Shown: piece by piece, positions 16,409 to 26,330 of the stretch
How the letters are laid out: each line of letters starts with the position of its first letter
How positions within the stretch are numbered: position 1 is the first letter of the stretch
Origin: Mesaphorura yosii
Lineage: Eukaryota > Arthropoda > Collembola > Poduromorpha > Tullbergiidae
Direction: 5' to 3'
NCBI GenBank assembly: GCA_009869945.1
Contig: WIXG01000693.1
Location: 1 to 26,330, forward strand
Length of the DNA stretch: 26,330 nt
The notes under the pieces: model-generated
The model's database searches: none
What the model was told of the DNA's origin: nothing
The model's input: the letters and a program-made list of their open reading frames with translations, nothing else
Made by a program: the position numbers and the translations under genes

Positions 16409-18768
16409 CTAATGATACATACAATGACAAGCACTGTTGACTAAATAAGGCACAGTCCGTTTCGGGTTCGCCGTCGCGTCGCCTTTTTCATACTCCTCCA
16501 GACAAGCACCACGCGTTCCGTACGCGTTCACTCGCACAATGCCACCCAGCACCCGAAAAGCACCTTGGCCGCCACCACCACCCCGTCTCGTCTTTGCGAC
16601 GCTGACTTCGTATAAGGCACCGCCGGGCCTCGTCTTGAATACAATCTCGTACGAACTCTTCTCGAGTAGCCTCGAACTCAGTCGACGTGCCGCCTCGATC
16701 TCGTCCAGCTCCAGTTGGGCACACTTCGCGAAAGGGCGCAGGTGGCCGTTCAGTTCGCCGAGGGCAACTCGGGCCGCTTCCTGAATGTCGGCGTCATCAG
16801 CCGGCGACTCGATGCTCGACTTCGTCCAACAAATGCACCATTCATCAGGAATCCCGGCGAGCTCACACGTACGATTGACTGGGACGGGCAGGAAAAGACT
16901 CTGGCCTCTGGACTTCTTCATTTTACTCGTCCACGTGCGCGTCCGCTCGCGTGTCTCGAGCGCCTGATCAGTAATTGATCGCAGGTCAGCTAGATCTAGC
17001 AACGTCTCGTGTAAGTCGAAGGGCGACGTTAATCTCATCGTATTAGTCTTCATGTTTTCAATCGCCTTGCTGAAGCGCTTATAGAACCATTCCGGAAACA
17101 CAAAATACAGCAGTGGCATCCGGGACTCGATTGACCCGGCGTTCGTGCGTGAGTACGTGCCGTACGCCATTCCGTGGTCGGACGCCAGCACGAGGATCGT
17201 GTTGTTCAGGAATTGTTTGGCAGACAATTTCGTCAGAGTCATGTACAGGGGATCGTCCAAGTATCGGGCGTAGCCAATCACGTCGTGTGCGGTCGTGGCC
17301 GTCCACGTAAAATGAAAATAGGGCTCCTGCTGGTGTTGGTGCCGACTCGCAGCTGGGGCTCCAAAGGCCTCGGCCACGTTGAGGATCCGCTCGAAGAGCA
17401 AATGCTGCACCCACTGGTAGTCGAAGCACCCGAATGTGAACTGATTCGCCTTTGCCGTGTTCAGCCTCTTCATTTCACGGATGTAAGGCGTCCACCGGTA
17501 GTCTGATATTTGTTCGTCGGTCAGTGGAAGATGGCGTTGCGTACGGAGAACCGTGAAAAATTCATTGTTCAGTCCAAGATCGTCTTCGGCACGGAGCACA
17601 GTGTAATTTTGTTGTTTGTACTTGTTCCAGACGAGGTCACAAAACTCTGGGCGCCCGTCCCCGCGCGCGTTCGGCATCAGCTCGGGAATCTGGCTATTCT
17701 TCTCCAGCCTGCAACCCGTCAGCATCGCGAGTACATTCCCCTGCGTCGCGACACTGATTTTGTTATGCCCAAAGAATTCAATTGCACCGAGTTGCTGCAT
17801 GAGGAATTGGTGTGACTTTGGAAAGGAACGGATAAAATGCACGTGCGAGACAGAGTCGAGACCAATAAAAAGAATGTTCGGGGCTGCACTCGCAGGCGTT
17901 GGCGAAGACCGCGATTGAGATTGAGACTGGCTGCGTTTGTATTTTGACGATTTTGAATGCTTGAGCCTGAAGAACTCAAACTGATCTTGATAGTCCATCG
18001 TGTCTGAATCCAGCTTGTAACATTTGACGTTGATAAAGTCATACTTGGACGGGATCGGAGTGATTGATGATAAAATCGGCTCGCAAATTGCCGACGATTC
18101 ATTCCTGTGGACAAAAAAGTCAGTTTATGCGATTCACGAATCGCGAGTAGAAAATTTACCGCGAGAAGCATTGAGATTTGAAAAGAGATTCCTTACCCCC
18201 GATTTCCATTTCCCCAATACCCAATGTAGCAGCATTTGACAGTTTCCCAGTATTTGGCCTCGGCCATCGAAGCTCGGCCGTTGAAGTTAACCCGCACCAG
18301 ATTTCCATGCTCCGGGTAGAATTTCACAAGCTCGTCTCTTCGTAGGCACTTGATTGGGTCTTTCCCCACGCCGTCGCCAGCAATCAGTCGCAGGGCATTC
18401 GCGTTGAACGGGTCAAGACTTGGAATGTTGCAAAGAGCGCCGGGCTCCATCGGCAGCGTATTGTAGACAGAATCTGACGAAGCAAAGTCGCAATCAATAT
18501 TCAATGAGGTCAAGCTTGGCTTAAAGCCTCAATCTCAATCAATCATTTCTGCAAATCTGCAATTACTTCCTGTATTCTCGTACTCGTCGTAGGATGAAAA
18601 GAAGCCAATGTTTACGAAGTTATGGATTTGGAAGAAGGAAGTGCCACCGTTCAGGAACGGTGTCATTTGATGAGTGAGGAATATCACGAGCAGGGTGCTT
18701 ATCAGCAGCCCAAAGAGGATGTTGCGCCTGGTGCAGGTGTAGGACCCACCGCCGGAAGTCTGGGCCAT
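16409..18768 (-). CDS. DUF229 sulfatase-like type II membrane protein, copy 2 (intact)
   Basis: Exons 18768-18567, 18473-18197 and 18104-16409, phases 1 and 2, giving 724 aa. The exon/intron layout is the same as copy 1, so the pair arose by tandem duplication of a three-exon gene. A transmembrane anchor lies at about 16-36 (NILFGLLISTLLVIFLTHQM). Catalytic-fold blocks: NILFIGLDSVSHVHFIRSFPK, LAMLTGCRL, LRAEDDLGL, HDVIGYARYLDDP, LVLASDHGMAYGTYSRTN, ESRMPLLYFVFPEWF, and SPFDLHETLLDL. The Asp/Ser and Asp-His pairs sit where alkaline-phosphatase-superfamily enzymes bind metal. Cys-rich C-terminal motifs (CELAGIPDEWCICW; SACHC) suggest a disulfide-stabilised luminal or extracellular domain. Family length in insects is about 600-700 aa, so this copy is complete. 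The substrate is unknown. Confidence 0.88.
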
Positions 18769-20468
18769 TGCGGTGCTCGGCGCTCACGACACCAATGACC
18801 AATCCCAATTTTGTATGTATGAAGCTCACATGTTTCCTAAAACTACTAATCACAATCACTATCACTGACGACTGTCAACTAAGAGCGTTGAATCATTAAC
18901 TAACTAATCTCATTAATCTGTAATTTCTTGTAATTCGTTAATCGTTAGCCATTATCTCCATTGCGAAAATCAGATCAGGTCACAATTCCAGTTTCAGTTG
19001 CTAATATCTAATCTCCAGCACCTCGTCTCGTTACGATACAGCACGTCAGCACGTGTTTACATTCTACGGATGTGGATACCCTGAACAGTAAATCACAATC
19101 ACAAGTCTAACCACTGATTAATTAATTATTACGCACGAGCCAGCTGAAATCACCTGCACGAAAACAAAAGAATCAGAAATGCAGGCACTAAACAACTGAT
19201 TATTGCTCGTCTTCAGACGGTTACAGCGACTGGGAACTCGGAAGGAAGGAAAAGGAGCCTGCCTGGATTCTGGATCGATTCATTCTCGTTCATGCCGCCG
19301 CCGTGCCGACCTCACGCGAGTAGCAGCGTTCCACCTTTCACGTTTCTACGGCTCTGCTCCTACTTTTTGTGGATGGACTCATTCACTGTTCACTGCATTG
19401 CAAAAAACTATTTTAGGAAACCTTGAGCGTAGCGGAAGCCGTAGCGTAGCTGAATTTGCTACTCGTTATTATATTAGAATTTCGCATGCTCGTAGTGCTC
19501 GTACTGCACGTGAAGTCGAAGTCGTAATGTGATGCCTGCCTCTTCGACTGGCATCTTAATTAGAGTTAATCGCATTTCGCATGAATTATGACTGTAAATG
19601 TGAATATGCAACAGCCATCAGTTCAGCCAAGGCAAAGGCAACGTCGGTCAGTCAGTCAATCAACGCACTAAATCTAGAGCCTGTCCATTGATTTATGCGG
19701 TGTGTGCGGTCGCGATAGGCGATACGATGCGATGCGATTTCCGGCGTGGATTTTGCTGCGTGCTTGTGGTAGCTGGACACAAAATAATTCGTGTTACTGG
19801 TTTTTAAAGATTTATGCATATGAAATGAATTGCACCAAAAGTCCGCAAAATGAGTTATTCCGGCTTTAATGCAAAGATGAAAAGCAAACGAAAAGCATAT
19901 TTACAGAGCAAGAATTGAATGATGAGAACGACTGTCTAACGATTAATGTACAACTGATTTACAACTACTGATGGATAATTAGAGAGATACACATTGATTT
20001 TAACATTGTACAAGAAAAATGAAGAAATGAAAGAATGAATGAAGAGCAGCAGCAAGTGTCAGATACATACGTGCTCTTTAGCATAATTATCTAACATGAA
20101 ATGCTTAATTAACAAGAATGTTACTGTGAGATCTGATGTGACACAGCATCAGACTTCATCTTCTGCTGCACACAACGACAGGACCCCACATTCTTTCGAG
20201 ATAAAGATGACGAGATCGCTGACGCAATGCAGCACAGCCTTGAACTTAAATCGAACTTGCTAGAGTTCGAGCACTGGTACTGGCTGATTAATTGACAGTT
20301 GACAGGCATGAAACTTGACGCTGGCACGAAAATTCAGTCTCAATTCTTGTGGAATGGCTGGAAAAATGGACAGAATGAAATGATCCGGCAATACAAAGCT
20401 GGACAACGCCGAAGTTAATGAAGGGGCATGTTTTAATCCCTAATGATTATTAAGGACACAAACACGGT
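18769..20468. other. Gene-poor 1.7-kb spacer
   Basis: Contains the upstream region of DUF229 copy 2 and the 3' side of GNAT copy 1 (minus-strand ATTAAA near 20437-20432). A plus-strand frame of 109 codons (19203-19532) has no recognisable domain. A short GCGAT/GATGC iteration lies near 19711-19738. I see no RNA gene or mobile element. Confidence 0.5.
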
Positions 20469-20909
20469 TCACAAAGCCATATGAAAATGGTGGCTCTTCA
20501 GCAGAAAACCCTTGTTAAGATACATACGATGAGCATCGTTCCTCTCGTAGCCGCTGTCCAACGATACCGCATCGCACTTCAGCTCTTTCGCCTTCGCCAC
20601 GACTGTATCCATGATCAGGGAGCCGTACCCCTTTCGCTGGCTCCCGACATGTGTGCAGTAGTCGTCGATGTACAGTGTTAGTCCGGACCAGAGAAAGTTC
20701 ATGACGCGGTAGCCCAGCACCGTGGCGGCTCTTTGACCTGGCGCCGACTCGATGTACAGCAAGTGATAGCCATGGTCTCGCTGCTGCTGCGTGACGCGAT
20801 CCACAAACTGCTCCTTCTTCAGGTGCGGCCGGAGTTGGAACATCGTCTCCCAGCAGGCCAGAATCTGCTCCGGTGTGGTGGCTTCTTTGACAACGGCGAC
20901 GGTGGACAT
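20469..20909 (-). CDS. GNAT family N-acetyltransferase, copy 1
   Basis: 146 aa, no intron in the CDS. GNAT enzymes transfer acetyl from acetyl-CoA to an amine. The acetyl-CoA-binding motif A is seen as DDYCTHVGSQRKGYGSLIMD, with Q/R-x-x-G-x-G/A, preceded by the beta4 strand. Motif B is AVSLDSGYERNDAHRMYLNKGF, the usual Tyr-x-x-x-GF ending. A 5' UTR intron (20993-20910, AAG|GTAAGT to CACAG) ends exactly at the ATG, so the start is well fixed. It resembles small stand-alone acetyltransferases common in bacteria and found in scattered animals. The substrate cannot be told. Its nearest relative is the gene 0.6 kb upstream. Confidence 0.85.
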   Translation of the reverse strand: MSTVAVVKEATTPEQILACWETMFQLRPHLKKEQFVDRVTQQQRDHGYHLLYIESAPGQRAATVLGYRVMNFLWSGLTLYIDDYCTHVGSQRKGYGSLIMDTVVAKAKELKCDAVSLDSGYERNDAHRMYLNKGFLLKSHHFHMAL

Positions 20910-20993
20910 CTGTGCATTAGATTAGACAGAGCCTAATCAGAAATCAGTCATGAATAGAAACCCATTAGTTAGAAATAAATCGGCACAACTTAC

Positions 20994-21502
20994 CTTCAGC
21001 TTTCTAGTTATACTGGTTCAACTGGAATGCAAGTCTTCGACTTCAGTCCTGTTCTACGGAATTTGAATTAAGTTCTTCAACACTCACAAACTAAGCACCA
21101 GCAATGAAAGAAAGACTGAGCAATGCAATGCCAACTTCTGTATTCAAATTGGAGTTTATTAAGTCTATTAATTTACCCTTCAATTTTAAGCAACAGCCTA
21201 GCCTGCGAGAATTCAGAAAAAGTGAGACGAAGAGGAGCGAGCAGTCAGCTGATTTTGTTAATTTATACGGTTCACTGAGAGAAAAACAAGAAACTTTTAC
21301 GCACTCCAGGCCAAATCCCGGCTACTCTAGTGAAGTGATATTACATAACACTTCATGCTTTGTTTATCAGCATCGGTTGACTTGTTACTAAATTCATGCA
21401 CATGAGATCACAAGACAGTCGTCCAAGTGTTGAAATTGAGCTACGTTTGGTAAACAAGTTCAAGGTCAGCTTTATTCGAACGAATCCAAAGAAGCGTGTC
21501 TC
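20994..21502. other. Spacer between the GNAT copies
   Basis: Holds the 5' UTR exon and promoter of GNAT copy 1. Minus-strand AATAAA at 21476-21471 is about 27 nt past the GNAT copy 2 stop. A plus-strand frame at 21104-21391 shows no domain and is not called. Confidence 0.5.
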
Positions 21503-22036
21503 TCAGAATTGAGCCGGTTTCAGCTCCAGATCGAAATGGTGGCTTTCGAGTATGAATCCTTTATTCAGGTAGAGGCGGTGAGCCTCGTGGCGCCTGTAGA
21601 CGCTGTCCAGACAAATTGCTTCGCAGCCCGCGAGTTTGGCTCGCTCCTTAAGGGTGTCGACGAGGAGCGACGCGTAGCCTCTTCCTCGACACTCTGGCAG
21701 CGTGCACATGGACTCGAGGATCATCGTTTTTCCGGACCATAAGAAGTTTTGGATGCGGTACGCGATGATGGCGACTGCTGGAGTGCAACCATTGTCCGGT
21801 GCCCGTGCCTGTGCCGTGTGCTTGTCTCCTTCGATGTACAGCAGCGTGTAACTCGGATCGTCCCTCTTGACTTGGCGTACGCGATCGACGAATTCTTCTT
21901 TTACTAGATGCGAGTTGAGCTCGAACATCGGACCCCAGCACGCGAGCACTTCGGCGGTCGTGGTGGCTTCTTTAATGTCGACAGTTTCACTCGAAGAAGG
22001 TTTCTCAGTCATCATAGTTGGGAAATTTAAAATCAC
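21503..22036 (-). CDS. GNAT family N-acetyltransferase, copy 2
   Basis: 177 aa, intronless. It aligns with copy 1 along its length: shared IKEATT..ILACW, a MFxLxxHLxKExFVDRVxQ block, NFLWSG, motif A MCTLPECRGRGYASLLVD (R-x-x-G-x-A) and motif B AICLDSVYRRHEAHRLYLNKGF. It differs by a longer N-terminus and an insert around AQARAPDNGCTP. The start could be 22036 or one of the internal Met codons (MMTEK). The order and shared strand with copy 1 indicate tandem duplication followed by strong divergence. The substrate is unknown. Confidence 0.83.
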   Translation of the reverse strand: MILNFPTMMTEKPSSSETVDIKEATTTAEVLACWGPMFELNSHLVKEEFVDRVRQVKRDDPSYTLLYIEGDKHTAQARAPDNGCTPAVAIIAYRIQNFLWSGKTMILESMCTLPECRGRGYASLLVDTLKERAKLAGCEAICLDSVYRRHEAHRLYLNKGFILESHHFDLELKPAQF

Positions 22037-22665
22037 ACAAAATATTTAGAGCTCAGCACGCACGGTACGATTTAGAACTGTGAGTTTGAAGTAACCAAAA
22101 ATTGCGCGGAAGAAGCTTAAAACCGTCTCTCCAGACAAGAATAACCGAAGATGTCTTTGAAGGATGAGTTTGTTAGGTTAGAAAGATTAAAAAGTTCAAG
22201 TTCAACGATTTTTTTCATTCAATTCATCGAGCCCCATTTCTTAATGCAATGCGTACGTACTATAAGCTTGAAGTCAGAATTCCTCCGTTGAGTCGAGTGT
22301 TCAGTAATGTTGTCCAGTGCTTCGAGGTTACAACAAAGCAACACGCAACAGGTGATATTTAACCTACAACTTACTTGTGACATGTGACGATGTGACAGCT
22401 TTGAAGTGCATGAAAAAAGTCACAACTCATTTTGGGATGTGCGTTTTTTCGTCTGGACAAGTTTTTCTCCTCTTCACATGGAATACGAATACGTGATACA
22501 CGACCACATGTGAACGTGAGTCAGCACCTGCAATTCCTACAATTGGTCAGGTGCTGTTTTGGGTCAGTATTTTATTCCAGTATTATTTTGGGTACGCAGT
22601 AGAACACTTGCCTTTTGCTCACTCCAACCTGAAATTGCTGAAATCTTGATTTGTAATTCACAGCG
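22037..22665. promoter_or_regulatory. Divergent 5' region between GNAT copy 2 and the SDR gene
   Basis: 629 bp between the minus-strand GNAT start and the plus-strand SDR start. AT-rich; no coding sequence or clear TATA box recognised. A TTCACAG acceptor-like site sits just before the SDR ATG, so a 5' UTR intron is possible. Confidence 0.45.
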
Positions 22666-23779
22666 ATGGCTTTAGTCCGAACCACCGACTATTTGTGGTC
22701 AATGTACCAGATAAACAAGTGGACCTTGGCCCGTGAACTCTTCAAATCCCATCCACCACTGGACTTGAAGGCGATTCCTGATGTCTCGGGTAAAGTTGCG
22801 GTCATCACGGGAGGCACACGCGGAATCGGAGTTTCCATCGTCAAGAAGTTGCTCCAGGTTGGCATGCATGTCGTAATCGGTGAGTGGTCCAGTTGAACTC
22901 GAACTGTGTGCCAGAAATTGCACCGAATCAGGCCAATCAGGCGAGGAATTGAGTTTTTGTTATATTACAGGTTGTCGTGACCCCGCCGACGGCCAGAAAC
23001 TGGTCGACCAAATCCGGAAAACCAAGGGCATCACGACCGGGTCGGTCGATTTGGTGCCGCTCGACCTCACACGCCTGGCTTCGGTTCGGGAATTCGCTGC
23101 TGCCGTGCTGGCAAAGGGCCTGAAGATCCACCTGCTCATAAATAACGCTGGTGTGATGGGAATTCCTTTCAAACTCACTCCGGACGGCCACGAGACTCAA
23201 TTCCAAGTGAATTACTTGAGCCACTTCCTGCTGACGAACCTGCTGCTCCCCAGAATGCTGGAGTCAGCCGCATCCAACCCCAACGATCAGCCAGGGCGCG
23301 TTGTAAACGTGAACGCAGCGGCGATGTACTACGGTCGAGTGGACTTTGAGGATTTGGAGCTCTGGAAGCGGTACAGCCCCTTTGTCGCGTACTTCAACGT
23401 CAAGCTTTATCAGGTGCTCATGACCCGACACTTAGACGCTCGGCTGATGCACCAAGCTCAAGGCCAAGGCGGTGGGGCGAAAGTACGGATCAACGCTGTG
23501 CATCCCGGCGTGGTTGGCACCGACCTCGTCTCGCACATTACTGGCAAGGGTGGTTTCCTGCAGGGAATGATGAAGCGGATGCTAATGACACCAGATCAGG
23601 GCGCCGACGACGTGCTCCACGTCGCCCTGAGCGCAGACGCCGGCCTGGAGGGCGGAGAATTCTTCGTACACCGGCGAGCGGAGAAAGGATTCAGCGAGTA
23701 TTACAGCCCGAAGGTGCAGCGGCAGCTGTGGGACGTCACGGCGGAGTTGGTCGGGCTCGCCGAGCCAGTGAAGAACTGA
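22666..23779 (+). CDS. Short-chain dehydrogenase/reductase (DHRSX/RDH-like) lacking the catalytic Ser
   Basis: Exons 22666-22879 and 22971-23779 (phase 1), giving 340 aa. The Rossmann nucleotide-binding motif TGGTRGIG is at 48-55 and NNAG at 129-132. Tyr212-x-x-x-Lys216 (YFNVK) is the YxxxK pair. The closest family look is the retinol-dehydrogenase/DHRSX group (VNYLSHFLLTNLLLP, DFEDLxxW, NAVHPGVVGTDL). In that group the catalytic Ser sits 25 residues before the Tyr in VNVSS; here the same place reads VNVNAAAM, so residue 187 is Ala. The protein may be catalytically weak, or use another residue. The N-terminal ~40 residues are amphipathic and not a clear signal peptide. Plus-strand ATTAAA at 23898 is the likely polyadenylation signal. 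Confidence 0.87.
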
Positions 23780-24008
23780 GGAAGACACAAAACAGAAATG
23801 AAGTCGAATGGATGTGCATGGCGCAAATCGTTTATTGGAATTTTGTGGTTTCAAGGCAGAAGGATTGTGTTTTTACAAAAAGCACTCCATTACAATAATT
23901 AAAATTCAGTACAATTTTATAATTCCATTCCAGCATATGAGTAGTAGTTTGTAGATTGGCATTGGCAACAGTCTTTGACAGCAATAGCAGAAGCTTCTCA
24001 TAATAATT

Positions 24009-24761
24009 TTAGTGATGGAGATTAAAGTTCCTCCATGCTCGTGCTACAGCTGGGCTCATCTGGCTCTTGACAGCAGCCGTTGTGGTTGGAATTGGTTGTT
24101 TCGGTTGGTTTCTCCAGGTAGTGTCAGCCTCGCTCTGTTTTCGAATGATTTCCGTCAGCGTTTCGATCTCTGCATTTTCCTCTGCAATTACGTCATCTTT
24201 TTCGGGAATCTGAGCTGTCAGGGGAGGCTTGAAATTGGTATCGGCTCCATTTCGAATAATTTCCACAAGTCGAGCCATCTCCGCGTCCTTTCCAGTGAGC
24301 AATGCCTCCTTTCCCTCAAGCTGAGCAGCCCCCACCTTCTCGGCGGCGGCGAGTTGAGCATGCAGTGAAGAAACTTATGTCTTCAAATCCTTGATCAAGT
24401 CAATTGTTTGGGACCGAGGCATGAAGAGTATTCCGCTCTGCTTTGCTGCTGGCTCCTGATGAGGCGTAACGCTGCAAAATAAAGTACACAAATTCTACAT
24501 ACTTGATAAGCCCGGACCTCAAAACATGCCTAAAAGTAAACCTGGCGACTGGCGACTCACCAATTTGAGCTTGAATGCGCTACTGCCACGATCGATGCTG
24601 GGCTCGGGCTCTCCGACACTCAAAGCTTAAGGACGTTCCTCGGCAGGGGAAAGGAAACATCTTGAAATTGCAGCGGAGACAGTGTCTGCTATTGCTGCTG
24701 CAATCAGGGACGCTGTTGTATTGTTGCCGGTTGCTGCTCCGGAAACAGGCTTCACAAGCAT
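24009..24761 (-). pseudogene. Coiled-coil protein locus with broken frames
   Basis: I do not recognise a family. A minus-strand gene structure is visible: a 5' exon ending at GA|GTAAGT (24881/24880), an exon with ATG 24761, a donor TTG|GTGAGT (24561/24560), and an acceptor TTTTGCAG (24472). Exon 1 codes for an Ala/Ser-rich start, then stops at TAA 24629-24627. Exon 2 reads IDLIKDLKT-TAA-VSSLH in one frame and AQLAAAEKVGAAQLEGKEALL in another, offset by 2 nt. The two together look like one heptad coiled coil broken by a nonsense codon (CAA to TAA would explain it) and an indel. After that 24368-24009 is open and has an internal repeat: AEMARLVEIIRNGADT and AEIETLTEIIRKQSEADT, about 40 residues apart. 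Alternatives are a non-coding transcript or sequence errors. Confidence 0.4.
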
Positions 24762-24881
24762 CGTAATCGTGACTGTGACACTTGTATGACTTCTTCCTTA
24801 AGAATTGAAGAATTAGATTGTTAGAATATCCTGGCCTGACCTAAAATGCTTCGGACTTAAACTTGGCACGGGGAACTTACT

Positions 24882-25833
24882 CGACCACTCGCTCGGAGGA
24901 AAGACGACTGACCGATTGAAGGCTGAAGGGAATGAATAAGTATGGTGCTTCGCTTTTCTAGCGTCTTCCGTCTAGTGATCTCTTTTTCTATGTTTGCCTC
25001 GCTTACTGCTTAGCTTGTCTTGCCTCCTGAGGCTATTAAGGCTCACAAAGTGAAGCGACGAAGGAAGGCGCCTCATTTTTGGTACTCGTAATTTTAGACG
25101 GTTAAAAATAAATTACGCCCCCTTTCAGCACAGTTGAGGGGTCGTCTTGTGACCGAGGCTGGTTTCTGATGAAAGGAATGTAAGGATCTTTGATCTGTTG
25201 CGAGTCGAAATTGTATTGGCTTTGCATTTTCCATTTGTATGCACAATCCATGGCCAGGATTCGTGAATCGTGTAATTACGAGAGCGCATGAAGACATAAG
25301 ACCGGAGTCATTGAAATGTTACATGGACCATGAACCATTTCTTGATCACCTTGACTTGACAATTTACTTAGGTTGTGCTGGTCAACCAATTACAAATGGT
25401 CTGGATATGACAGACTTGGCCTTGGCACCGCTTAGCCCGACGTGTAAGTCCACGTGCAATAACTCCGCTTCACCGCCTTGATTGGCTGGAGCTATTTGTC
25501 CATGAGGTCAGACTGGTTAGGCCCAGGCCCACTTCAAGCTGGAACAAACAAATTCCTGCACGTCAATTCACAATTTACACTGCACTACACGATACTTGAG
25601 ATTGAAAACTTGATTGCATCATACCAGAAACATCAGATTGCCAATTAATTGGCAAATACTGTTAGCTAATCACAGTAATCACTGTAATCAGAATCATAAC
25701 GGAAACCTTTTGCTTACCAACGACTTTTGCTTTTGAGTGTCCAGCAGCACGAGGCGTGCACCCAAATTAGAAATAATCGACATGTGCAATGCTGCTTGCG
25801 TAAGTTAATCTCAAGTGGGCATTGAATCGGGAA
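24882..25833. other. Intergenic before the GMC gene
   Basis: Apart from the probable 5' exon of the coiled-coil locus at the left edge, no supported gene. A plus-strand frame at 25239-25481 and a minus-strand frame at 25297-25094 have no domain features. Confidence 0.5.
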
Positions 25834-25869
25834 TATAAGCAGACAGCCAAGGGGCGAACGACCAGTTCA
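25834..25869 (+). promoter_or_regulatory. TATA box plus initiator for the GMC gene
   Basis: TATAAG at 25834-25839 is followed by CCAGTTC at 25862-25868. The A at 25864 is 30 nt downstream of the TATA box. This fits the arthropod TATA/initiator (TCAGTY) spacing and implies a 5' UTR of about 58 nt. Confidence 0.65.
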
Positions 25870-25921
25870 CTTCCATCAGCAATTGTGAAGAGTTTCAATT
25901 GCAGCGGCAGTGGCAGTAACA

Positions 25922-26330
25922 ATGAATTTAGCCACGCTCGTTTTCGCGGCCGTCCCGGTCCTGATTCAGTACTACGCCCGCAAATACCAAGAAGCAGACT
26001 ATCAGGCCACGCTGACAGAACTCCAGTCGGAGTTTTCTGTGCCTTCCATCAAAACATATGACTTCATCGTGGGTAAGTTGAAACAGCAGTTGTCTTCGAA
26101 TAATGACAGGCAGTTAATAGTTAATTGATTGGTGCTTTCTATTTTTTAGTTGGAGCGGGAAGCGCCGGCTGCGTCGTCGCCGGTCGCCTCTCCGAGCACT
26201 TCAACGTCCTCCTGCTCGAAGCAGGTGGAAATCCAGTACCGGCCTCCGACGTCCCCGCCTTCGTACTTCAAGTCGCCTACGATCGGCTCACAAACTACGA
26301 GTTTCCGGGACTGCCGCAAACACGCGGGGC
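25922..26330 (+). CDS. GMC oxidoreductase (glucose-dehydrogenase-like), 5' part, cut by window end
   Basis: Exon 1 25922-26072, 77-bp intron, exon 2 from 26150 and still open at 26330. The protein begins with a hydrophobic segment LATLVFAAVPVLIQYYA (signal peptide or anchor). YDFIVVGAGSAGCVVAGRL follows, the FAD-binding GxGxxG of GMC oxidoreductases, then a strand ending LLLEAGG with the Glu that holds the ribose of FAD. Insect GMC enzymes oxidise sugars, alcohols or ecdysone and are usually secreted and present in large families. The intron splits the FAD motif between IV and VGAG, phase 1. The substrate domain and C-terminal catalytic His lie outside the window. Confidence 0.9.

Noticed and set aside
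19203..19532. Plus-strand 109-codon frame in the gene-poor spacer
   Set aside because: Composition is Arg/Ser-rich without any motif, and no splice or polyadenylation context supports it.
25094..25481. Frames on both strands before the GMC gene
   Set aside because: No domain, no splice pattern and no shared reading with any family I know.
1..26330. tRNA, rRNA, CRISPR arrays, transposons and viral insertions
   Set aside because: Scanned by eye for tRNA B-box-like sequence, regular direct repeats, transposase motifs and terminal inverted repeats; none convincing.

Overview
The window is nuclear DNA from an animal, most likely an arthropod. The genes are split by short GT-AG introns of about 70-150 bp, and there are no operons of bacterial type. 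The gene set includes a type-2 chitin-binding domain, DUF229 sulfatase-like proteins, a GMC oxidoreductase, a zucchini-like PLD and kinetochore KNL1. A springtail or other early-branching arthropod would fit the PHB-depolymerase-like esterase and the GMC/DUF229 content, but that is a guess and not something the sequence proves.

Layout: (i) 0.15-6.55 kb, all minus strand: a secreted PHB-depolymerase-like esterase (7 exons), a WASHC3-like ORF followed in the same frame by URI1, a Gly-rich R-type (beta-trefoil) lectin, and PLD6/zucchini. (ii) 7.2-13.45 kb, plus strand: KNL1/Spc105R with long MELT-like arrays, then a secreted chitin-binding/laminin protein. (iii) 13.56-18.77 kb, minus strand: two tandem DUF229 genes, the first with an in-frame TAG. 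(iv) 18.8-20.46 kb: no gene seen. (v) 20.47-22.04 kb, minus strand: two tandem GNAT acetyltransferases. (vi) 22.67-23.78 kb, plus strand: a short-chain dehydrogenase lacking the catalytic Ser. (vii) 24.0-24.9 kb, minus strand: a coiled-coil locus with broken frames. (viii) from 25.92 kb, plus strand: the first two exons of a GMC oxidoreductase, cut by the window end.

The genes mostly look like unrelated housekeeping and extracellular genes packed closely together, not a single pathway. The best leads are: the WASHC3/URI1 pair, separated by one in-frame TGA and 21 nt; a KNL1 that has PP1-docking and at least 12 MELT-like motifs but no recognisable coiled-coil/RWD C-terminus; a chitin-binding domain joined to a laminin LE-L4-LE module; and premature stops in otherwise intact frames in a DUF229 copy and in the coiled-coil locus. 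All exon models were built by eye from splice consensus, reading phase and family resemblance. No transcript evidence was available.
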